From Robiginitomaculum sp. (GTDB lineage Bacteria > Pseudomonadota > Alphaproteobacteria > Caulobacterales > Maricaulaceae), in the NCBI GenBank assembly GCA_026993275.1, contig JALWUB010000250.1, forward strand, positions 1 to 5,867: DNA of 5,867 bases, given 5' to 3'. Both the position numbers and the translations under genes were made by a program. The stretch's first letter is position 1. Every line of letters starts with the position of its first letter. The notes beneath the pieces were generated by a model. The model was not told where the DNA came from. It saw nothing but the letters and a program-made list of their open reading frames with translations, and searched no databases. Below are positions 1 to 5,380 of this stretch, in pieces.

Positions 1-340
1 AATTGACCAGCACCAGGGTGTTGTCCGGAGACAGGCCGCGCAGATTGGCCGGGCGGATCAGAGTGGCCGCGTCGGAAATCGGCTGCCGGTTGACGTTGTA
101 GGACGGCACCGCCAGGCGGATCACGTCAGTCATTTCCGTGGCGCCATGATCGATCAGGTCTTCGCTGGTGATCACGTCCACTGGCGCCGGCGTATCAGCA
201 GCAGAACGCGCATTGCGGCGGGTGCCGGTGACGACGATCTGCTCTTCCTTTACGCTCTCTTCCTGGGCAAAAGACGCTGTCGTCCCAAAGGCGCTGATCA
301 TCAGCGCCGATGCCCCCATTAACAGGATTTTTCTTTTCAT
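1..340 (-). CDS. TonB-dependent outer-membrane receptor, N-terminal part (truncated by window edge)
   Basis: Outer-membrane active transporter that would import a large ligand (siderophore, vitamin, glycan or peptide) using TonB energy; the ligand cannot be told from this part. The visible 113 residues start MKRKILLMG, followed by a hydrophobic stretch and a signal-peptidase-like site ASFA|QEE after residue 25. A TonB-box-like segment EEQIVVTGTRR lies at about residues 32-42. From about residue 50 the plug domain begins (TPAPVDVIT, then DLIDHGATEMTDVIR, then RPANLRGLSPDNTLVLVN), which is typical of the family. The beta-barrel lies beyond the left edge. The ATG is preceded by a GGGGAG ribosome-binding site (345-350) with a short 4-base gap. 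The gene is divergent from accA across 385 bases. Seen directly: signal peptide, TonB box and plug start. Family assignment is strong; substrate is unknown. Confidence 0.92.
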   Translation of the reverse strand, partial: MKRKILLMGASALMISAFGTTASFAQEESVKEEQIVVTGTRRNARSAADTPAPVDVITSEDLIDHGATEMTDVIRLAVPSYNVNRQPISDAATLIRPANLRGLSPDNTLVLVN

Positions 341-494
341 GTGTCTCCCCAAAACTGGTTACAGTCAGGTCCTCTTGTCACAATTAACAATCGGTAATGC
401 TTCGGGCATTGAGCGCGGCAAAGCAATATGCGCAAGTGCTTAATTATCAGAATTCCGGGCAAATATGCCCTCGCAAGAGACATTTGCCGCGAAG

Positions 495-512
495 TGTGGC
501 ATAAACGCCACA
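495..512. repeat. Inverted repeat, 6-base arms (TGTGGC / GCCACA)
   Basis: TGTGGC (495-500) and GCCACA (507-512) are perfect reverse complements separated by ATAAAC. This could be an operator or a small hairpin in the divergent region. No U-rich run follows on either strand, so it does not look like a terminator. One or two such arms are expected by chance in a region this long. Confidence 0.35.
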
Positions 513-528
513 GATTTGAACTGTTTGA

Positions 529-543
529 GCAATAAACTATTGC
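529..543. repeat. Inverted repeat, 6-base arms (GCAATA / TATTGC)
   Basis: GCAATA (529-534) and TATTGC (538-543) are perfect reverse complements around a 3-base centre, AAC. The odd-centred, compact 15-base dyad has the size of a protein operator. It lies about 180 bases upstream of accA and about 190 bases upstream of the receptor start. No known regulator is recognised from the sequence. Confidence 0.35.
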
Positions 544-627
544 CCCTGATGCCGTTTTGCGCACCCAGATGCGCTTGAAAGCCTGGTTTTGCGAATCTCC
601 TGGCGGCACTGGAAAGGATGCTTGTTC

Positions 628-669
628 CCCTGCATGGCTTTGCCTATGGTGCCGCGCGGCAATGCAGGG
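628..669 (+). repeat. Inverted repeat with 8-base arms in the presumed accA leader
   Basis: CCCTGCAT (628-635) and ATGCAGGG (662-669) are perfect reverse complements. After one G/A mismatch the stem can continue for two further pairs (G637-C660, C638-G659). The structure ends 56 bases before the accA ATG. If the accA promoter lies upstream, the transcript would carry this hairpin in its 5' untranslated region. Arms of this length at this spacing are less likely by chance than the shorter repeats nearby. A regulatory role is inference only. Confidence 0.4.
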
Positions 670-725
670 CGCATACCCCGGCACGGCTGCTCTGGTTTGT
701 GGAACACGCTTGGCTTTGTCTGAAC

Positions 726-1694
726 ATGTCTGACCCCACCCGCACCTATCTTGATTTTGAGCGGCCCATTGCAGAGCTTGAAAACAAGATCGAGGAGCTC
801 GAAGGCCTGAGCAATGCCGAAGGGGGCGTCAACACCTCCGAAGAGGTGGAAAAACTGCGTGGCAAGGCTGCTGCCCTGCTCAAGAACACCTATTCAGACC
901 TGAGCGCCTGGCAGAAAACCCAGGTGGCCCGGCATCCGGCGCGCCCGCAATTCGAGCATTTCCGCGCGGCTCTGATCGACGAGTTTTGCGAATTGCGCGG
1001 TGACCGCTGCTTTGGCGATGACCGGGCGCTGATTGGCGGGCTTGGCCGGTTCCGCGGACGGGCGGTGATGGTCATTGGCCATGAAAAGGGCCATGACACC
1101 AAGACCAGGCTCGAGCACAATTTTGGCATGGCGCGCCCCGAAGGCTACCGCAAGGCGGTGCGGCTGATGGACATGGCCGAGCGTTTCGGTCTGCCGGTGC
1201 TGAGTTTTATCGACACGGCCGGGGCCTATCCCGGCGTTGGCGCCGAAGAACGCGGCCAGGCCGAGGCCATTGCCCGCTCGACGCAGAAATGCCTGTCCCT
1301 GGGCGTGCCGATGATTGCCCTGATCACCGGCGAGGGCGGATCTGGCGGTGCCGTCGCCATTGCCGCCGCCAACAGGGTGCTGATGATGGAGCACGCCATT
1401 TACTCGGTGATCTCCCCCGAAGGCTGCGCTTCGATCCTGTGGCGTGATTCTGCCCGCGCCAAGGATGCCGCCGCGGCCATGAAAATTACCGCGCAGGATC
1501 TGCTGGATCTGCATATCATTGATGGCATCGTTCCTGAACCGGTCGGCGGCGCGCACCGGCACGCCAAGGCGGCGATTCACGCTGCGGGGGAACAGATTGC
1601 GGCGGCACTGGCGGAGCTCGACGGCCTGTCTGCCGATGACTTGCGGGCCCAGCGCAAGAGCCGGTATCTGCAGATCGGCCGGAGCCTGGCCTGA
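726..1694 (+). CDS. accA: Acetyl-CoA carboxylase carboxyltransferase subunit alpha
   Basis: AccA, with AccD, forms the carboxyltransferase that moves the carboxyl group from carboxybiotin on AccB to acetyl-CoA. This makes malonyl-CoA, the first committed step of fatty-acid synthesis in the cytoplasm. The 322-residue product matches the usual length (E. coli 319). An N-terminal helical segment (PIAELENKIEELEG, about 14-27) is followed by the crotonase-like core: GDRCFGDDRALIGGLGRF (92-109), GHEKG (118-122), FGMARPEGYRKA (133-144), DTAGAYPGVGAEERGQ (163-178), the glycine-rich TGEGGSGGA (201-209) that fits the oxyanion-hole region, and SPEGCASILW (230-239). The frame is open upstream to an ATG at 618, but those 36 extra residues do not resemble AccA, while MSDPTRTYLDFERPIAELE does. 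No Shine-Dalgarno sequence is visible before 726. AccD and the biotin carrier are not in the window. Identification is very secure; only the start has slight doubt. Confidence 0.98.
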   Translation: MSDPTRTYLDFERPIAELENKIEELEGLSNAEGGVNTSEEVEKLRGKAAALLKNTYSDLSAWQKTQVARHPARPQFEHFRAALIDEFCELRGDRCFGDDRALIGGLGRFRGRAVMVIGHEKGHDTKTRLEHNFGMARPEGYRKAVRLMDMAERFGLPVLSFIDTAGAYPGVGAEERGQAEAIARSTQKCLSLGVPMIALITGEGGSGGAVAIAAANRVLMMEHAIYSVISPEGCASILWRDSARAKDAAAAMKITAQDLLDLHIIDGIVPEPVGGAHRHAKAAIHAAGEQIAAALAELDGLSADDLRAQRKSRYLQIGRSLA

Positions 1695-1710
1695 CCGGCC
1701 TGTTCTTATT
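1677..1710 (+). terminator. Candidate intrinsic terminator of accA, spanning its stop codon
   Basis: GGCCGG (1677-1682) pairs perfectly with CCGGCC (1695-1700) around a 12-base loop that contains the accA TGA. TGTTCTTATT (1701-1710) follows and is T-rich but interrupted. The stem is short (six G/C pairs) and the tail is imperfect, so termination may be weak. On the minus strand the same hairpin is not followed by a T run, so it should not serve the converging glycosyltransferase gene, whose stop codon lies in the tail. Confidence 0.45.
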
Positions 1711-3163
1711 GCCCATGCTGGGTCTTTTCCCAGTGAAAAGGACGCTTGAAGAGATCATGAACGGCCTTGGTCATGGCCCAGCTTTGCAAGGGCCAGTAGA
1801 GCACGGCGCCAAGAATATCCCACACCGTGAACCGCACGCCTGCGCGCTGGCCGCCCGCATGGAGCAGGGCGCCGCCTATAGCAAAGCCCGCCAGCGCCAG
1901 CGCCATATCGGCTGGCCGCAGCATCATGCCGGTCCAGGGGGAGAGGAGCAGACCTGCGGCAATGAGTATGGAAAACGAGGCATGCCCCAGCGCGGCAAAC
2001 ACGCTGGTGCCGAGCGTCATGGCCATGGAAAACGCGCCCGCCAGGGCATTGCAGCCCGCCGGGCGGCGCATATGCACGCCCAGGGTTTGCAGATACCCCT
2101 TGAGCCAGCGTGAGCGCTGCCGCTTCCAGGGCCGCAATCGGCTTACCGCCTCTTCCATGGTTGGCGGAGCAATGACGCCAAGGCGCCAGCCCTTGGCGCT
2201 CAGCCGGTAGCCCAGATCAGCGTCTTCCGTGACATTGTAAGGGTCCCAGCCATGCACCTGCTTAAGGGCGCTGCGGCGAAAGTGATTGCTGGTGCCGCCA
2301 AGCGGAAAGGGCAGGCCCAGCCGTGTCATCGCGGGCAGCAGCACGTGAAAATGGGCGGCATATTCAAGCGCAAACTGGCGCGTCAGCCAGTTGCGGCCCG
2401 CATTGTAATAGCCCAGCGGCGCCTGCACGCAGCCCAGCCTGCCGTCCCCGTCCTGTGCGAACGCATGAGCGGCATGCAGCAATTGGTCCGGATGCGGGCG
2501 GTCTTCCGCATCAAAAATGGTCACCAGCTCGCCACGGGCGCGCGCCAGGCCGGCATTGAGCGCCTTGGGCTTGGTTGTCGGCCCAAGCTTTGCTGCAAGG
2601 ATGATTTCCCAGTGCGCCCCGGCCTGCAGCGCTGTGGCGGCACTGATGGTTTGCCGGTCGCCGGCTTCAAGCAGCAGTTTGATATCAAGCTTGTGTTTTG
2701 GATAATTGAGGGCAGAGATGGCGGCAAACAAATCATCCAGAACGGCGCTTTCCTGATAAAGCGGGATCAGAATGGTATAGACCGGCAGGCGCGCGCCAGG
2801 CCGCGGAGGTTTTGGCGGTGCAGTGGTCACCGCCAGCACCAGAACGATGGCGCGAAACAGGATGGACGCGGCAAAAAACAGCCACAGAAAATGGTGCAGC
2901 ATCACCGCCATGGCATGCGGCGCCAGCAGCGTCAGCCCGGCCAGATACGTGGCTGCACCCAGAAGGGCTGCCCTTTGCGGCCGGGTCAGGCCCAGCGCCG
3001 CCGAGGCCAGCGGGTCCGTATGGTGCAAATGACCGGCAGCCCGGGCAATCGCGCTACGTGGCGGTCTGCGCACCTGCGCGCCGCGCCGGAAAAAAGCGTC
3101 CGGAACAGGCAGAGCAGCGCCGCCATCGCGCCGCAAGGCGCGTGCCTTCCCCAAGTCTTTCAC
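1706..3163 (-). CDS. Membrane-bound family 2 glycosyltransferase (QxxRW type)
   Basis: An inner-membrane GT-A-fold enzyme predicted to transfer sugar from a nucleotide-sugar donor to a growing glycan on the cytoplasmic face; donor and product are unknown. With the start at 3163 (GTG, 485 residues), a basic N-terminal region precedes two hydrophobic segments at about 65-112. The catalytic domain follows: TILIPLYQE (130-138), LLLEAGD (163-169), KPKALN (198-203), FDAED (217-221, the DxD-type metal site), GGTSNHF (289-295), TEDADLGYRL (312-321, catalytic acid region) and QRSRW (349-353, QxxRW). Three or four hydrophobic segments lie at about 372-470. TED and QxxRW are features of processive synthases such as cellulose and hyaluronan synthases, so polymer synthesis is plausible. 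The order and wording of motifs match a type common in Alphaproteobacteria. An upstream GTG at 3202 would add 13 residues but lacks a ribosome-binding site. It lies downstream of pbpC on the same strand and converges on accA. Confidence 0.88.
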   Translation of the reverse strand: MKDLGKARALRRDGGAALPVPDAFFRRGAQVRRPPRSAIARAAGHLHHTDPLASAALGLTRPQRAALLGAATYLAGLTLLAPHAMAVMLHHFLWLFFAASILFRAIVLVLAVTTAPPKPPRPGARLPVYTILIPLYQESAVLDDLFAAISALNYPKHKLDIKLLLEAGDRQTISAATALQAGAHWEIILAAKLGPTTKPKALNAGLARARGELVTIFDAEDRPHPDQLLHAAHAFAQDGDGRLGCVQAPLGYYNAGRNWLTRQFALEYAAHFHVLLPAMTRLGLPFPLGGTSNHFRRSALKQVHGWDPYNVTEDADLGYRLSAKGWRLGVIAPPTMEEAVSRLRPWKRQRSRWLKGYLQTLGVHMRRPAGCNALAGAFSMAMTLGTSVFAALGHASFSILIAAGLLLSPWTGMMLRPADMALALAGFAIGGALLHAGGQRAGVRFTVWDILGAVLYWPLQSWAMTKAVHDLFKRPFHWEKTQHGQ

Positions 3164-3250
3164 CCCGATACTCCCCGTGCCCGTGTAATAGCATTGCTGC
3201 ACGGATAAGGCGAATCATTTTCATTCGTGGATAATCGGCGCCGACGGGCC
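3164..3250 (-). other. Short AT-rich junction between pbpC and the glycosyltransferase
   Basis: This 87-base gap separates the pbpC stop from the preferred glycosyltransferase start. It holds an AT-rich patch at about 3203-3235 in otherwise GC-rich DNA. The patch contains the inverted repeat CGAAT/ATTCG (3211-3227, 7-base loop), flanked by two copies of GGATAA (3203-3208 and 3229-3234). A loopless 10-base palindrome, TCGGCGCCGA (3235-3244), sits directly next to it, seven bases from the pbpC stop. It could hold a promoter or operator for the downstream gene, or mRNA structure between cistrons. No clear -35/-10 pair and no T-tailed hairpin is visible, so readthrough from pbpC is also possible. 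Confidence 0.45.
3171..3176 (-). promoter_or_regulatory. Ribosome-binding site selecting the glycosyltransferase start at 3163
   Basis: Read on the minus strand this is GGGGAG, followed by a 7-base spacer (TATCGGG) and then GTG at 3163. It is the only good Shine-Dalgarno match near the beginning of the frame. The GTG at 3202 has none at the proper distance, so this site favours the shorter 485-residue protein starting GTG AAA GAC. Confidence 0.6.
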
Positions 3251-5380
3251 TCAGCGCATGGCGCGCGGAGCGCGCACGGTGAAGCGGACCTGATCGCGGA
3301 CCGCACCCCCCTGATCTTTCAGCACCAGGCGATGCTGTCCGGGCGTGGGAAACCACAGGCTGTTTGCGGCCAGGATGTGCGCATCAAGCTCCAGATGCAA
3401 TCCGGCAGCGGCGCCCTTGACCTGCAGAAAAATGGCCTGATTGGCCCGCGGAATGTCCGGATCCAGGGCAATGATGGCGCCGGAGGCCGGGCGCACGATA
3501 TGGGCAGGGCGGCTTGCGGGCGGCACGGCGGTTACGGTGTCCATGGTGGTGCCTTTCATGAACACCTCCCGCCGGGGCGGCTCGATAGTCCCGGCGAAAT
3601 GCACGTCTCTTGTGCTCACGCTCTCTGGCGGAGGCGGAGCGCCCGAATCCTGCCCTTCCTGGACAAAACTGATGATCTCATGCCAGAGCGGTGCCGCACC
3701 GGAAACACCGCTGACCCCGTGCATGGGATCGCCCTCGAAATTGCCGACCCAGACGCCAACAGTGTAGTCACGGCTGTAGCCTATGCACCAGTTGTCACGC
3801 ATGGCCTTGGACGTGCCGGTCTTGACCGCGCTCCAGAAGGGGGTGTTCAGATGGTTGGCCATGCCAAAGGTCAGAACCCGTGCGGCACGGTCCGAAAGCA
3901 TGCTGGACACGATATAGGCCGCGGCTTCATCGACGACGCGCCGCGGCGCTTCCGCTGTCTCGTCAGCACGCACCCGCAGCGGCGAGAAGACGCCGCCATT
4001 GGCCAGGGTGCGATAGGCATTGACCTGTTCGGCGAGGCTGACTTCGGCGGAGCCAAGCGCCAGCGAAAAGCCGTAATAACTGCCATCGCGGGTGATGCCG
4101 CTATAGCCCAGCTTATGCAGGCGCGCCCGGAAGGGCTCCACGCCGGTGAGCAGGAGTGTGCGCACGGCCGGAATGTTCAGAGAATTGCCGAGCGCCGTGC
4201 GGACGCTGACCAGTCCCTTATAGCCATGGTCATAATTTTGCGGCACATAGAGCCCGCCCCTGGTTTGCAGGTGAATGGGCGCATCATCAAGCAAGGACGC
4301 AGCGGTCAGGTAACGCCGCTCCAGCGCCAGCGCATAAAGATGCGGCTTTAACGTCGAGCCCGCCTGGCGGTGTGCCCGCACGCCATCGACAAAAGGCGAG
4401 CGTGAGCTAGCCGTGTTGGCGCCAACCCAGGCGAGCACATTGCCGGTGGCATTCTCTACCACCAGCACGGCGCCATCGCGGACATTGCGGTGGGCCAGCC
4501 GCGCCAGCTGTTGCGCCAGGGCATTGCGGGCAAAGCGCTGCAGCCGTGCATCCAGTGTCGTGCGCACGTCTTCATGCTGCCCGGCCAGCAGCCTTGCCGC
4601 CAGGTGCGGCGCCAGATCTGGCACGGATGGCGGGGCCTTTGCGCGCGCCAGCATGCCCTGCAAGGCCTTTTCCGGACCGGTGCAATCGGCATCCCCGTCT
4701 TGCGCCCTTGCCAGCGCGCACACATGCCTGCGCAGGCGCGCCGGGCTGGCATTGGGCGCGGGCAGGAGCGCGGCCAGCGCCAGGCTTTCATTGCGGGTCA
4801 GGCCCGCCGGAGCCTTACCCAGCAGCACATTGGCCGCAGCGGTGATGCCCTCGATCTCGCCGCGAAAGTTCAGCATGTTGATGTAGGCTTCAAGGATCTG
4901 CGCCTTGCTCCAATGCCGCTCCAGCGCCAGCGCATAGCGCGCCTGGCGCAGCTTGCCTGGCCAGGTGCGCCGCACCGGAGATTTGCGGGCCTGCAGCAAT
5001 GTGGCCAGCTGCATGGTGATGGTGCTGGCGCCACGCCGCGGCTTGCCCCGGATATTGTTCCACAGGGCCCCGGCGACGGCGCGCCCGTCAATGCCGTGAT
5101 GATGGTAGAAGCGCCGGTCCTCGGCCGCGATCAGGGCGGCGGGCAGGGAAGGAGACATTTCCTTCAGCCCGGCCCATTTGCCCCGGCGCACGGAAAAATC
5201 CGTGCGGCGCGCGGACAGCACAAGGCCATGGCGGTCCAGCAGCACCACGCTGGACGGCCGCCAGTGAGCCTTGACGGTCTCATAAGTGGGCACTTCGCCC
5301 GGTGCGCTCCACCAGGCCAGCAGGGTCAGTCCGGCCAGCAGCACCGCGGCACCAAGCCCGATGGCGCGGCGCCCCGTCAT
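3251..5380 (-). CDS. pbpC: Penicillin-binding protein 1C (bifunctional transglycosylase/transpeptidase)
   Basis: Class A penicillin-binding protein that polymerises lipid II into glycan strands (GT51 domain) and carries a transpeptidase-type domain, anchored in the inner membrane facing the periplasm. The 709 residues begin with a short basic N-terminus and one membrane anchor (about 7-24). GT51 motifs: EDRRFYHHHG (87-96, catalytic Glu87) and RGASTITMQLA (116-126), then ERHWSKAQILEAYIN (154-168). Transpeptidase motifs are all present: STLK (342-345, nucleophile Ser342), SLN (400-402) and KTGT (520-523). From about 620 a small domain (HIVRPASGAIIALDPDIP, then a beta-rich tail) matches the C-terminal domain of PBP1C proteins. 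The length is somewhat below E. coli PbpC (about 770). The ATG overlaps the upstream alpha-2-macroglobulin stop codon as ATGA and has no visible Shine-Dalgarno sequence, suggesting translational coupling. This pairing is typical for pbpC. All catalytic residues are intact, so the protein appears functional. Confidence 0.97.
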   Translation of the reverse strand: MTGRRAIGLGAAVLLAGLTLLAWWSAPGEVPTYETVKAHWRPSSVVLLDRHGLVLSARRTDFSVRRGKWAGLKEMSPSLPAALIAAEDRRFYHHHGIDGRAVAGALWNNIRGKPRRGASTITMQLATLLQARKSPVRRTWPGKLRQARYALALERHWSKAQILEAYINMLNFRGEIEGITAAANVLLGKAPAGLTRNESLALAALLPAPNASPARLRRHVCALARAQDGDADCTGPEKALQGMLARAKAPPSVPDLAPHLAARLLAGQHEDVRTTLDARLQRFARNALAQQLARLAHRNVRDGAVLVVENATGNVLAWVGANTASSRSPFVDGVRAHRQAGSTLKPHLYALALERRYLTAASLLDDAPIHLQTRGGLYVPQNYDHGYKGLVSVRTALGNSLNIPAVRTLLLTGVEPFRARLHKLGYSGITRDGSYYGFSLALGSAEVSLAEQVNAYRTLANGGVFSPLRVRADETAEAPRRVVDEAAAYIVSSMLSDRAARVLTFGMANHLNTPFWSAVKTGTSKAMRDNWCIGYSRDYTVGVWVGNFEGDPMHGVSGVSGAAPLWHEIISFVQEGQDSGAPPPPESVSTRDVHFAGTIEPPRREVFMKGTTMDTVTAVPPASRPAHIVRPASGAIIALDPDIPRANQAIFLQVKGAAAGLHLELDAHILAANSLWFPTPGQHRLVLKDQGGAVRDQVRFTVRAPRAMR
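4315..4336. repeat. 22-base exact direct repeat within pbpC, copy 1
   Basis: The 22 bases at 4315-4336 are identical to those at 4915-4936, exactly 600 bases apart and therefore in the same codon frame. This copy encodes YALALER at residues 349-355, just after the STLK motif of the transpeptidase domain. Each copy fits the sequence expected in its own domain, so convergence under a strong codon preference is likelier than duplication. Confidence 0.8.
4915..4936. repeat. 22-base exact direct repeat within pbpC, copy 2
   Basis: Second copy of the repeat at 4315-4336, in the same orientation and frame. Here it encodes YALALER at residues 149-155 of the GT51 transglycosylase domain, just before the conserved HWSKAQILEAYIN segment. 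Confidence 0.8.

Larger units (their letters stand above)
341..725. other. Divergent intergenic region between the TonB-dependent receptor and accA
   Basis: This 385-base stretch should hold the promoters of both the leftward receptor gene and the rightward accA. I see no convincing gene in it: the frames that cross it have unremarkable composition and no recognisable motif. It is more AT-rich than its surroundings between about 370 and 545. It contains several short inverted repeats: AATGC/GCATT (396-410), AAGCA/TGCTT (421-441), GGGCA/TGCCC (457-470), TGTGGC/GCCACA (495-512), GCAATA/TATTGC (529-543) and CCCTGCAT/ATGCAGGG (628-669). I could not find a -35/-10 pair with good sequence and spacing on either strand, so promoters are not placed. 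The 5-base pairs are close to what chance would give in this length. Confidence 0.7.

Noticed and set aside
516..543. Possible promoter TTGAAC-N16-TATTGC towards accA
   Set aside because: The -10 element matches poorly and overlaps the GCAATA/TATTGC dyad; without transcript data it cannot be separated from chance.
337..684. Minus-strand frame of 115 residues across the divergent intergenic region
   Set aside because: It overlaps the start and ribosome-binding site of the receptor gene, has no motif, and has the composition of noncoding DNA.
618..725. N-terminal extension of AccA by 36 residues from the upstream in-frame ATG
   Set aside because: The extra residues do not resemble any AccA start, and the shorter protein has the normal family length and N-terminal sequence.
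894..1580. Long open frame (228 residues) antisense to accA
   Set aside because: It lies entirely opposite a very well conserved gene, has no recognisable domain, and is the kind of open antisense frame that GC-rich codon bias produces.
1718..1733. Hairpin CTGGG-TCTTTT-CCCAG just after the convergent gene ends
   Set aside because: The stem is only five pairs and no T run follows on either strand; it lies in the coding end of the glycosyltransferase and is not a convincing terminator.
2252..3208. Open plus-strand frame of 318 residues opposite the glycosyltransferase
   Set aside because: Its product is rich in Arg, Gln, Gly and Ala with no motif, while the minus-strand frame has a full set of glycosyltransferase motifs.
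3054..3224. Small minus-strand frame starting MKMIRLIRAAMLL at the pbpC/glycosyltransferase junction
   Set aside because: The start looks like a small basic or membrane peptide, but there is no ribosome-binding site and it runs out of frame through the glycosyltransferase N-terminus into arginine-rich sequence. It looks like chance.
3211..3227. Fur-box-like sequence at the AT-rich junction
   Set aside because: Several positions of the Fur consensus dyad do not match, and no iron-related gene lies downstream, so I did not annotate it as an operator.
3227..4351. Open plus-strand frame of 374 residues opposite pbpC
   Set aside because: It mirrors the coding strand of pbpC, has no domain or ribosome-binding site, and the same applies to the 338-residue frame at 4490-5506.
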